42,979 bases of DNA, taken from Vitrella brassicaformis. Taxonomy: Eukaryota > Sar > Vitrellaceae. The position numbers and the translations under genes were made by a program. Under the pieces are notes generated by a model. That model searched no databases, was not told the DNA's origin, and saw only the letters and a list, made by a program, of their open reading frames with translations. The stretch lies in contig CDMY01000568.1 of assembly GCA_001179505.1 (NCBI GenBank), positions 1-42,979 of the forward strand, read 5' to 3'. Positions 10,960 through 22,447 of the stretch are shown here, one piece after another (positions within the stretch are counted from its first letter, which is position 1; the number at the start of each line of letters is the position of its first letter).

Positions 10960-12912
10960 ATGAGCCGCCGCATCGTGTCACTCGGCCCGCACAGGTCGCC
11001 GCATCACGTTGACGATGACCAGTGGGACGAGGACTCATGCAACGATGGCGCCAGCCACATGTCGGAGTCCACCGAGCAGCAGCACGAAACGAAATGTATC
11101 GAAGGGATGCATCTGCTCATTCCGGGGATGAATGGTGGTCCTTGTGGATGGGTTGATGCAGGCGAGTTATCCATAGTGGAGGCCGTTGAGGCCGGAGCCT
11201 TCCGCTCGCCCAACAGCCAGAAACACCGCCCTCTCAACACCACGGAGGCCGACTGCCGCCAATCGTTCATCGCCCGGATGGGTTCGAGGCTGGGGTGGAC
11301 GCGCGCGAGCGAGGCAACGTTTGAGCAGACGGGCCCTCAGCAGGTGATGGTGTGCGTGCCGGCTGGCATCACCCTCATCGTCACACAAGGAGATGATGGG
11401 GGGTGGGGTTGGCCGGTGTCCGATGTGCGCATCCGGGACGAGTGCCACCACTGGGACGGGAGAAGGTCCAAGAAGATGAAGAGTACGACCTTCACTAAGG
11501 CGGGGCTGCGGGAGATGCGGGACAAGCAGATGGAGGTTGAGCTGTGGAAACAGGCCCAGAAGCAAGGTGGCTGGCTGGGTGGCGGATGTATATGCACTGT
11601 GGCACTCATTGCGTGTGCGGATGTGTGGGGCGGGCATGCAGGCGTGCCGTATCGTGGGCGTCGTCGGTCGGCCAGGGTCGCCACGGCTGTGATCCGCAAG
11701 TCGCGTAAGCAAGCCAGAAACGTGCAATGCAGATGTGTCGGGTCGTTCCTTCTGCCGGTCAGTGTCAGACTCGGTGGAAGAGGAGGAGAACATCGTGATG
11801 AGCGACGAACACGACACAGAGTACCCCCCGCCAAGAAAGCGCACCAGCAAGGGTACGGTGACCCACACGCACGGGCGCACCACACACATACATGCACACA
11901 GGTGAATCCCTCCTCTCTCCGCCCACACAGGACGTGGCAGAAGCGTGGCCGCTCATGGCCACAAGCGTGCCCGTGCGGCCGCCCGCTCCCCTAGCAGGTC
12001 TCGCATCAAGGTCACGAAGCCGCCCGCCAGCACAGTGGCGAAGAAGTCTGGGGGCTTCACTGATGGTCAGAATAACACACAGACATCCACACACATGAAA
12101 GAATGGATGGATGGATGGATGTCGTTCAGGTTTGGTTGGTCAGAGTTGGGTTGTCAGCGGCAAGGAGGGGCTGAATCGCTCGCAGATGATGGGCAGAGGT
12201 AACTAAGTGACCTTGTATCTGACAGGCCCGTGGGTGCATTAAGAGAGCTCTATGTGTGATGTCTGTCAGTTGGTGGACTCACATTTGGAGAGGCTGCCGG
12301 TGTATCGACTTCGTCGCACCACCAGCAGCCGCATCCCGGTAGAGAAGGAAGAGTACTGACGCACACACGCACGCCAGAGAGGACAGAGTAGCGTCTGTCG
12401 ATCGGTTGGTCGGGTCGGGTGTGTGTCTGCAGGCATGATGGGCTACGACGGCAAGATCGACCTCACCCACTGCTCGCCATCGGCTGGACGTAACACACGC
12501 CTACATCAAACAGGCACACAGCATTCATTCGCGTGCTCTCTGGCCTGCAGGTGACGGCTTTGGTGTGGCGGCCCCGCCGCCGGTCCCGGTGCCATTCAAC
12601 CTTCCCCAGCTGATCCAGATGCAGCCATCCACAAGCGGTGCGTATCGGCGGCTGACCAACACACAGACACACACACACACGCATTCCATTGCGCGTCTGT
12701 CAGGCGCTCCGCCGCTCATTTCGGCCTCGAGACCTGTGGCTGATGACGACCACCACCCACAGCAGCAGAATGGCGTGTCAAGCTCTAAGAGTGACGGCCA
12801 GGTGTCGACTGATGGCGATGAGCAGCGGTCGGCCACACCGCCCGTGTCGCCATCTGACGACGGCATGGCCAAGGGGCAGGTTGAGGGTGGGGGAGTCGGG
12901 AATGTGCAATAG
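10960..12912 (+). CDS. Unrecognised protein with acidic then basic nuclear-type tail
   Basis: I do not recognise the family. Seven exons: 10960-11566, 11763-11852, 11931-12065, 12291-12338, 12433-12489, 12551-12637, 12704-12912; 410 aa. All introns are in phase 1, which supports the model; the 48-nt exon 4 is the weakest. Residues 1-200 look globular, with several Trp, Cys and His residues (DECHHWDGRRSKKMK) and a charged helix (TKAGLREMRDKQMEVELWK). An acidic run follows (SDSVEEEENIVMSDEHD), then an Arg/Lys-rich block with PPPRKRTSKG and RSPSRSRIKV that could be a nuclear localisation or nucleic-acid-binding segment. The C-terminal third is proline/glutamine-rich and probably disordered. The frame is open upstream to 10687, so an earlier start is possible. 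Confidence 0.65.
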
Positions 12913-13267
12913 GTGATCCGTTGTGCGGTGGATAGCATAGCTGACGATAGATGGGCGACTAACTGCGTTCACTCCAATGGACTGTGTTTTGGGGCGCTTG
13001 TGTGTGTGTGAGTGCGTGTGGGTGGGGGGGTGGGGGGGGACGCATCAATCGATTGAATGGCAAATGGCCGACACAGTCCCTCTCTGGTGTCCACACGCGG
13101 ATGCATTAGCTAGCAGCAAAGAGACAAAGTTTTCTGTCTCCGTACGTCCCAAAATTGGAAGCTAACGCTTTGTAACAGACAACAGACATCTGACACAATA
13201 CCACACAAGTCCACGTTCATCTTTCTTAGCCTTTAATTCACACCGGGCACACCCACAAGGATCGACT
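12913..13267. other. Convergent 3' intergenic region
   Basis: Lies between two converging genes. Only GT- and G-rich stretches at 13000-13040 stand out; no gene seen. Confidence 0.6.
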
Positions 13268-16200
13268 CTATAGATATGTATATAGGGAGGCTGACGCAGC
13301 CGTAAACAGCACCGCCAACGGAACTGCGTGCGTGAACGCCGTTGCGTTCTCAGGGGGAGCCTCTGTACTGCTGCCGTCATAATCCATGAACTCCTGCATA
13401 ATCACAAAACACACGGGCGTCGTTCGTGTGTGTGTGTGTGTGTGAAATAGCCTACACACGGGCCCAACTCGCAGTCCGCCCTTCCGACTCTGCTCCTAAA
13501 ATGACTCCATCTGCATGGGGACACAGAAGGACACGCCCGATACTCTGCCTTCCATGAGTCATGACTCACACGGGCAAACAGTGCAGGTCCTGGAGCCGCT
13601 CGTATTCGTATACGTCCCCATGGGACAAGGCTCACAAAACGTCTGCTGTATTTCGTCTTGATAGGTGCCTGGTTCACACGGAATGCACTTCTCTTGACCT
13701 AAAGCCGCACAAAAAGAGACAAAAAGGCCCAAATACACTGTCGAGAGCACATGGATAAGTCTCACCTTCCTCAGACTGAAAAGACCCTTGTGGACAGGGC
13801 TGGCACGCCCAATCAGCATCCGCGAACTGCCCTGCGGGACACCGCGATGGAAGAGACCTGCAGAGTAAGATGAAATGAATGGGAACAGTCACGCGTTAGG
13901 CGTCCATTGTGCAATTGCATATGGATCACCTGGGCACATCCGTAGTATTACCGGCAAATCGCCAGTTCTCATACCATGTCATCTCTGAAGCCTTCCACGA
14001 ATACGACGCAGCTGCAGTCAGGCAATACAGACTTGCTTGCCTTGCCTGACTAGCCATTGCCCCACGATGTCTGCTGTGACATAGTTGTGTACCTTCTGTT
14101 ATGAAGGGATTACCCCCTTGTGCTGTTATAAAGGGATTCTCTCCTTGTTTCTTGTTATCATTACGATCTTCGTCAATTCGATAGAACAGGGTTATTGAAG
14201 GGGACTCGAGACGGTTGCCAGTGGTCGGATCAAAGCTGACGGTGCCACCGATGCCTGAGACACATCGATATATATACATTCAAGAAAGACACCGAATGGG
14301 CAGAACTGCATCCACACCAGGAACTGGCTCCATGGTCTCGATCTCATGCTTCAAAAGGTCGCCACGGATATCTGCCATGGCCGTGCCATTATTGAGCAGT
14401 CTGTTTGTGGCGACTAAGATCGCCATCATGCCATCGAAGGCACGGCCACCCTGATGAACAACAGAATATATCGACTACACATGCGCCGCAGCCAGTTCTT
14501 GTTTGGGCCTCCATGTCTGAGTGTGCCAATGATGTAATCTGCTACCTCTCCAAAAAGCACCTGTATGACACAGGACACTCAGGGGACCGTAGGGAGGGGG
14601 GAAAGGCATGTATGTGTGTATGTGGATCTAACCGGATCGGGCTCTGGAATCCCGTTTGGAGGCTTGCCGGTGAAGATATCGGTGTCACTGTAGCTGGGGT
14701 TAATCAACCAACGATGTACATAATTCTCCGCAAGACCGCCATGGTAGAAAACACCTGAACAACGCCCACCGCTCTGTCTCGCCGCCACCAACTTTTGCTC
14801 TTTCTGGACCATCCGTGCAGCTGCTCTCGCTCGTGACAGTGCGATCACATGCTCCTCCTTGTTCGCAGCCGCCTGAGCGCAACCAGGGATACCCATAGCA
14901 GCAAGGAAAATAACAAAGACAGAAGTCTGCGATCACCACACGGGCATTCATACGCTTTTTCACATCTAATCTGCTGCCCAACAAAGTCTCATCTTACCAT
15001 AGAGGTAGCAATGCATTTGATCAGGGAAATCCGCTGGGCTCAGAGTGCTCCAGAACTGTACAAACCTGAAAAGCAGGCCATCGGCCAAGACATCGATATA
15101 TGCGCACATACATGTGCAAACTCAATGCCTCACTCTGGGTATTTCTCTCTGTCGCGCACGTCGGGGAATTCCAGCATGCCGCCGGCGAATTGACTGATAA
15201 CGGATTGATCCCAAAACGCAGGGAACTCAGCGGGACCCCAATCGGGATTGGTGGGAATACCAACAAACCTTCAGCTCAGCGCAAAAATCCCATACGTTGA
15301 CATCCATACAGTTTGATGTATTTTCACGCGTTTCCTCGCTGACCGACCCTTCGATGCTATGAAAGATGTCCAGGGCCATGAATCGCCAGAAATAAGCCTC
15401 TCCTACGAGTCCCTTTTCGATGATCAGCGGCAAAAAGACCGAAAAGCCTTTCTGCATACAATGCAAGACAACGTATACTGTGGCACATATACACATGTGT
15501 TTGTGCTTATACGCTCAGATAGAGGACGAAGATTCGACTATTCAATTCTTCGAGGGAGCGGTCGATTTGGCTGCTCCTGATGGCGCAACAAGCGCGTACA
15601 CACAGAGACGGCAGGAGAGAGAGAGAGAGAGATGGCGAGGTAGGGAGGAAGGAGGGAAGGAAGAAAGGAAGAAAGGAAACTGGCATTGTCAACGGAATGC
15701 TGACGTGAGCGGGAGCACGGCTGTGTCGTACCATCGCTCTTTGGTGGCTTGCACAGCTTTCAGAAAAACATTTCTCGAGTCGAACTCTGATTCGCTGGGG
15801 AATACAGACAGGGGCTCACCGCGAAGCTACACAAAGAGCAAATGCACAGACAGCCAAAGCACATGCTGGGCGCTGCCGCTACGCGCAGAGACATCATCTC
15901 CTTCCTTCAACTACCACGCTCACACTGACCGTGGATCCGTCGATGTTCTTAGTGCAGGCTTCAAGACGATTGAACCAAGAGCGCCCTGCCGAGAACAAAG
16001 TCACAGCATGCGCGCTTGCCTGTCTGCCTATATGTCTGCCTCTCCTGCTTACCGAGGGTGTCGTCAGCGTAAAAGAAAGTGATTCGTTTGAAGTCGAATT
16101 TGTCGATAATGCTCACCTCCGGCCCGCATGCCTGACTAGTCTGTAGCGTCCTACATATGCAACCAGATGCGCTCATATTGGTCGACACTCATTCAATTGT

Positions 16201-16983
16201 ACTCATCTGTCTGACTGTCTGCTCATGCTATTGCCACCATTACTCACCTGAAGAGATAGGGGAAGAACTTTCTTTGCTGAAGGTCGGATGAGCCAGAAAG
16301 GTCAGATATTTGGACGGTCTTGTACGCCGCGCCTGACCATATGACCATGCGTGCAGCGAGACGGTATGCTTTGGTTCCTGCCTACCGAGGGACGCGACTG
16401 ATTGAGTAATGAATGAGACGTGATAACATAGAAGCGCATTCAATACACACAACACAACACGGAGGAGACAGATTCACGCGGAGTGCCTGTTATACGCCTG
16501 CACATGGATTCCTTGCTCCTTCGTGTGGCCAAATAAGCTGCGAAGCCCATTTAATCGTCCGAGCCTGAGGCACACAGGAGGAATGTATGAGAATCCGAAA
16601 CACCCAGTGGCATGTCAAGAGTGGGGTAGTCAAGAGTCGTGTACTGGATCTGCAAGCGTGTCGAGTATATCTATGGTTATGTTGAAGTCTCTCTTGTCTG
16701 CTGCTGCTACGGGCATCAAGGTGGGGTATTCCTTGTCCCACACAAGCTTGGCGACCCATGCCTGAATGGGGAATATCCACGCGGCTTGCAAATACCTGCA
16801 TGGCCACCCACGAGCCATCCAACACACAAAGCAGACAACCGCCCGACATGTGTGGGCCGATTCGTGTCCTCACCTAAAGTCTCCGCCATATGCAAGTTCG
16901 AGGGTGCCGTCGACCTGAGCCCCCGAAGGCACGGCACCAAGGGAGAGGAAAAGGACCAACGTCGCCGCCACGTCGATTGACAT
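13268..16983 (-). CDS. ANF-receptor-like ligand-binding protein with GCC2/GCC3 module
   Basis: Predicted secreted or surface ligand-binding protein, about 701 aa. Exons (minus): 16983-16874, 16795-16645, 16381-16248, 16150-16053, 15985-15924, 15784-15732, 15576-15513, 15451-15348, 15268-15134, 15065-14998, 14965-14937, 14872-14633, 14450-14318, 14254-13930, 13857-13766, 13698-13570, 13510-13458, 13393-13268. A signal peptide (MSIDVAATLVLFLSLGAVPS) opens it. The ANF/periplasmic-binding fold follows, with its landmarks VQISDLSGSSDLQQRK, FFPYLFR, ITFFYADDTLGRS, GGRAFDGMMAILVATNRL and GGTVSFDPTTGNR. Then come Cys-rich ephrin-receptor-like repeats (CPAGQF, CPQGSF, CEPGTY, CPMGTY, CPYG). The end, ENATAFTHAVPLAVLFTAAS plus a few residues, resembles a GPI-anchor signal or a lone membrane helix; no seven-helix region. 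The 29-nt exon at 14965 is inferred to keep frame, and 14100-14024 may be a frame-neutral intron. Ligand unknown. Confidence 0.75.
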
Positions 16984-17410
16984 GAGGGGCCGGCTGTCAG
17001 GGGCTATGGTGGAGCCCCCGGACGCCAAAAAGAGGCCAGACGGCGCGAACGTGTGTGGACGTGCAAGCTTAGCTTGCCACGATCGCAAAAGGGTCTGCCT
17101 GGAGGGGAAGTGAACGGCACGAGTGGTGCATGCAACGACAGCATGAGGCAGTCGCAGTTTCTTTCAATTTCATGTGAAAGACACTGCTTTTTGTTTCTTT
17201 CTGCTGGATGATGGTGTACATTCACCTCACGACGAGAATCACAAGTAGATCGTCCTGCCTGGGATCCAGATCCGGGCCGCCGTTTTTGGCCAGCCGAAGC
17301 AGGAGCCACTGAGAACTTTGACTAGCGAGAGATGACGGATCCGTAAATTTCGTCTTCTCCCATGAGTGAATGTGGCCACTTAGCCATCGGGCGGCGCATC
17401 CATGTGACTT

Positions 17411-17438
17411 GATGGATGGATGGATGGATGGATGGATG
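17411..17438. repeat. (GGAT)n microsatellite
   Basis: Seven perfect tetranucleotide units. The same unit recurs at 12103-12121, 34161-34178 and, as CATC, at 34700-34718. Confidence 0.9.
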
Positions 17439-17594
17439 CTTTTTCCCATGCACTGTCCGTTGACGGTTTTCACTTCACGCTCAGTAAGCTGGAAGCGTAC
17501 CAACTCTATCTCCCCCTCTTTGTCTTCATTTAATGTGTGGGTTCATGTGAATAAACCATTCATGTGGGTCTGTCTCGTTCATCGGTCCCTCAAA

Positions 17595-17612
17595 CCCCAA
17601 CCCCAACCCCAA
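17595..17612. repeat. Short telomere-like CCCCAA tract
   Basis: Three CCCCAA units, identical to the ciliate-type telomere repeat on one strand, 16 bp before a possible ATG. Too short to claim a telomeric origin. Confidence 0.5.
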
Positions 17613-17628
17613 CACCAGCAGCGCCACG

Positions 17629-18094
17629 ATGGATGCAAACATACAAAAGGAAATGATGAATATTAAAGGGGCGATCAAAGGCCGCACGCAACGTCGTAAG
17701 GTCGATCAAGACATACACCGTACGGCCGCACACACCATTCATTCATCCTTATCTGTCAGTCGACAGATTCATTTCGCTCAGACAGACCCCCACACTCATC
17801 GCCCGCCACACCGTGTCGATTGTGAGGGACATCGCGGCGGATTACTACGCAGCCAGCGAGCCTCAGAACCAGTGTGCCGCTACCACACTTCGGCAAGAGG
17901 AGGTCCCGCCCCCCGGCTCGGCAAGTCCGCCAAAAAAGGGTTCTCACGCACACTCCCCTCCCTCCCTCCCCTACACGCCTGGTTCTATCGCCCTACGTGG
18001 TCACTTGGCTAAGCAGCCGCCTGGCCACCGCCCCCTTGGGCCCCTGCCGGTTGCTGGCCCGAACCCGTCTCGTTATCGCTGTCGTCGTCTATGA
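17629..18094 (+). CDS. Possible small protein, unrecognised
   Basis: A weak candidate of about 127 aa in two exons, 17629-17700 and 17786-18094. The 85-nt intron starts gtcgatc and ends gacag, in phase 0. The first 24 residues are helical and basic (KGRTQRRK at the exon end). Exon 2 opens TPTLIARHTVSIVRDIAADY, a plausible amphipathic helix, and then turns to proline-rich sequence that overlaps the converging SRA-SET gene by 86 bp. A further intron may shorten it from 17940 on. No family recognised; it may instead be non-coding. Confidence 0.35.
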
Positions 18095-21000
18095 CTATCG
18101 CTCGTGATGCATCGTCGGCCGGCGGGGGAGCGGCGGGAGCAGCTGCCGGTGGCTGTGGCTGAGCCGCGGCAGCAGCTGCTGGCTGTGGTGCCTGTGGCTG
18201 GCTGGCCGCGTCTGCGTCTTCTGCTTCTAGGTCGATCAAAGGGATGGGGCCGCCGACAGCCGGGGCGCTGGGGGGTCCTTGATTCTGCGCTTGTGCAGCT
18301 GCACCACCACCAGTCGCCCTCGCGCCTCCCTGATGGTTTGCCGATCCATGCCCAGCCGCAGCAGCAGCTGCTCCCGCAGCTGGGCATTGGTCGTCTCCTG
18401 CTTGGAAGGAGTTGCGTGGTCGCATGTGTCCGGTGATGCGGCACTCGCTGTCGCCCTCCTGCGGAGCCCGGATGTAGCGAAGCGTGCCGTCGTAGGCGAT
18501 CACATTGCCGCTCACTGACACGCCCCCCACCAAGTCGATGGCGTCCAGATGGCCCAGCCGACGGTCGTGCGCATCGTTGGCACCTACACACAGGCATGCA
18601 TCACAGACAGACACAGGTACATGGCTGGCTGCCTCTGTCGTCCCTCCCGTCTTGTCCATGAATGGGTGTGTGGTCGCTCACCGAGGTCGCATGAGACCCT
18701 CAGGTCGATCGGGGCAGGCGGCTCCACAGACACCAAACCACCTCCCCGGCCACGTCCCCTTCCTCCCCCCCTGCCCCTGATTCGGGGGCCTCGAACCACC
18801 ACTGATGGCCCCTGCACGCGATATGGCGCCGGGGGGGTGGACGAGGGAGACTCCGGCTCTCCCTGGCCGTTCTGCTGCTGCTGCTGCTGCTGTTGCTGCT
18901 GCTGTGGCATCGGGGTTTGGGGTAGCGGCGGTGGGGCTGGCGCGTTCGGCGCATTGTTGTTGTCGGGCGTCGGAGGTGGCTGTGGAGGCGAGTAGGCCTC
19001 GTCTGTGACTGGGGGTGTGTGAGCTGGCGACTCCTGTCGCCCTTGCTGCCCGTCTGTGTCGACCTGCATCGGTGTTGCCGGCTCAGGTGCCCCTCCATCT
19101 GCACCTTGTCGTGGCTGCATCTCTGCGTCATTGCCACGGGGAGGGGAGTTGCCGTCACCTGACCACACACACCACACCACACCACACACCAAGCGTCACT
19201 CACATCATGACATGACGTTGGCTGTGATTCATGTGTGGGCGTGGCATGGCATTCACGTACCTACCGGGTGGATGTGGCGGCGGGCCAGGGCCCGCAGGAG
19301 GCCCGTGCGGCCCCAGATACCCCGGGTACCCATAGCCGTAGGGATAGCCATAGGGTGGCGGGTAGCCGTATGGTGGAGGGGCGTGCGGGTATCCGTATGG
19401 GCTGTTGCCGGGTGGTGGGGGCGGCATGTATGGAGGTGGGTGGGGGTAGAGGACATACGGTGGGGGAGGGTGGGGGAAGGGGTGGGGGTATGGTGGAGGC
19501 CAAGACGGGGGCATGGCCGCAGCGGCAGCAGCGGCAGCCGGCTCGTCACGCTTTCTCTCCTCCTCCTTCTCGACGTCGCTCATCTCGTCGCCCCCCTCCG
19601 TCTTGCGCCGCTTCTCCCTTTCCTCCCTCTCGTCGTCTTGCTTGGACGGCTGAGACCTCTTCGGTGGTCGGTCGTCAACGTCGACAAGCCCACCTGAGCT
19701 GGGGGGAAGAGACGGCAGCCCCGCTGCAGCAGCAGCCGCGGCTGCCGCGGCAGCTTCTGGTTCGGCAACCCCAGCTGCCGGGGCGAACGTGCGATCGTGG
19801 TGCTCGGTGCCGATGGTGCCGCGACAGTTCTCCTCGCCGCAATCTGATGATGATGGATGGACGAGATGAAGGGAGACACAAGTCATGTGTGTGTGTGGTT
19901 CTGATTGCGTGTGTTTGGTGCAGTGCATTGGGTGTGTGCTGTGCTGTGCTGTGCCCTTACAGCAGGGGATGTCCGAGTACGCCAGGCCATAATCTGATTA
20001 TCGCCATGCACGACGAACAAACACACCAAGCCATGTGATGGCGGAGAAGGCTCTCTCTCTCTGTGTGTGTGTGTGTGTGTGTGTGGCGGGTACCTACCGA
20101 TCGTGATAGGGTCTCCGTGTGCGACCTCACGGATGGTCTGGAGGACGAGCGGCGCGTGGCCCTCGGTGCCGCGCCACAGCACCGACACCTGGCAGTTGGG
20201 CCGGCACGAATGGTTGACGAAACGCGACACGTTGCCGAACCACTGCACACACACACACACACACAGCCACAGTGGCAAGGGACAGAAAGCAATCACGTGA
20301 GCGAGACGATGGACAATGGACAATGCACAATAGCTGGTCGTCTCCCTGACTAACCTCACCGTGGCATCGATGTGTGGGTGGTCATCGGGAGAGTCCTCCT
20401 CTCTCCCACGCCTCAGCGGGCATCCTTGCTGCTGCTGCTGTGCGTTGTCATCGTCGTTGCCACCGTTGGCATGGTCGATGTCGTCATCGTCGTCGTCTCT
20501 CTCCCAGTACTCCATGATGTAGTTGTGCACGTCGCCGTGGCGCTTGGCCACCTCAGACCGCACATTGTTCTCGATGAGATTGATGCGCTCGCCGGCGTAA
20601 CACATCACCACACCGTGGGGCGGGATGGGCGGCACCGACTGATGACACACACACACACACAGAGGGAGAGGAGGAGGGGGAGGTGTGCATGTGACAAGTG
20701 TGTGTGTGTGTCGGGATGTCTGTGTGTGTGTGTGTGTGTGTGTGGTTGGGTGCTTACGAGCGAGTAGCACTCGAAGCCTCGCTCGTCCGTCCACCGCACA
20801 CCCATGGGATACCGCACACCATCCCTTGGAAACGTCCTAATCCGCCCACACACAAAACACACACAAACCGCTCACACAGAGTGACCACCATACCCACACC
20901 CACAGAGCGACTCCCCGTCCTGACCGACCTGTTAGTGCAGGTGCTGGCCAGGCAGCCGCACCGCTCCCCGCAGCAGTCGCCAGGGAAGGCGTGCTCGTCA

Positions 21001-22413
21001 CCGTCATAGCTGCCGAGGCAGTACCGCACCCCGTCCTTCTCCACTGCCCAGCACCGCACCACCTCCTTGTGCTTGATGCAGCCCGCGATCAGACGCCACC
21101 CGTTGTGCACCCTCATGTGGAGGTCAGAGGCGTCGTTGGCCATCCACCCGTCCACCGACGCGTCGATGTCGCTGCTGGCGCGGTGGTTGGCGAAAGCTGC
21201 TGGGGTGGCGAGCAGGGGCGTCTTGCTGCTGTCGAAATCCCGTGGGCGGCCCTGAGAGAGAGACAGGGAGAGACAGACAGAGAGAGAGAGAGAGAGAGGG
21301 CACGTGTGTGTGCCTGTGTTTGGTAGCAGGGTCAGCTTGCCATGGTTTGGATGATGCGGTAGTACTGTGCGATGACTCTGTTGATGTCGCCGCCTGGCGT
21401 GACGCCTCGCGCGTTGGGCGGCGGGTCGTTCTGGTGGTAGGTGTCCCTGATGTACTTGATGCGCAGCTGCAGGAGCGTCCGGGCGGCGTCGCGACCCTCC
21501 TCGGGGGCACACCCGCTGCAGATGCCTCGCAAATGGTCTGATCCGAGGGCGACAGAGAGGAGATGGATGGATCGGCGTGTTGGTGTGGTTTGTGTGTGCT
21601 GCGCACCGTTGTCGGTCATGCTCCAGGCCACCATGTGTTTGACGTAGCAGAAGTTGTAGGGCGAGTGGCGCATCGACCCACCACTGCCAGCAGCACCAGC
21701 CCCCATGTCAACTGACAACAAGAGCACCGACCGACACAAACAAACATGCATTCAGGCGTCTGGCGGCCTTCTCCTGTCGTGTGTGAATGTGCGGACTGAC
21801 CAGGGACGGGGAACGGCTCTTTGCCGCCCGACAGGTCTTTGGACGGATCAAACTCCCCCGCACGGTAAGGCGGGTCCAGCACGATACTCAACGTCACCCT
21901 GCACCACACCACACACCACACACAAACCACGCCACTGACAATCCCGCCACGCCATCGCTCTCTCTGCTTGGCGTACGTCCTCGGCTGCATGTCGCCGTTG
22001 CTGCCACCATTGTCGTTTCTAGCAGCAGCCGCCGCCCGTGGTGAGCTCTTGTTGCGGCCGTTGCCCCGGCGTCCCCTGGGCGGCCTGCCGCGGCCACGAT
22101 GGGTGCCGCTGTGGGGAGAGAAGGGGTCCGTGTGACGCGAGGGGGCGACGAAACGGAAGAACGGCATCGACAGGAAGTTGCGGGGAATCGACAGCAGCTG
22201 AGGGAGGGAGAATGGGACAGAGCAAGTAGGTTGTTGATCAAGGGGGGATGGTACTGCCTGCCTGCTGGTGTAGCTGTGCACACCACACCCACCCACCCAC
22301 CCACCTCTGTGCTTCCCGCGTTGTCGATCCGCAGCTGAAATGGCAGGAACTCGGGCGTGCCCTCATCAGACGACCAGGCCACGTTCTCCGCCACACACAA
22401 CTAAACACATCCA

Positions 22414-22447
<34 letters not shown>

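Larger units (their letters stand above)
16984..17628. other. Intergenic region with GGAT and telomere-like repeats
   Basis: Upstream region of the ANF-receptor-like gene. Contains a palindrome gcaagcttagcttgc at 17065-17079, a (GGAT)n run at 17411-17438 and ccccaaccccaaccccaa at 17595-17612. No supported gene. Confidence 0.55.

Noticed and set aside
10565-11038. Longer minus-strand N-terminus for the TLDc-like copy
   Set aside because: Upstream of 10708 there is no similarity to the plus copy, and the frame overlaps the divergent gene at 10960.
14000-14130. ENPFIT/NPFIT repeat as a separate domain in the ANF-receptor-like protein
   Set aside because: A frame-neutral intron (14100-14024) may remove part of it, so it is not safe to treat it as mature protein.
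18584-19697. Plus-strand frames opposite the SRA-SET tail (148-267 codons)
   Set aside because: Complement of the Pro/Gln/Ala-rich tail; compositional artefacts.
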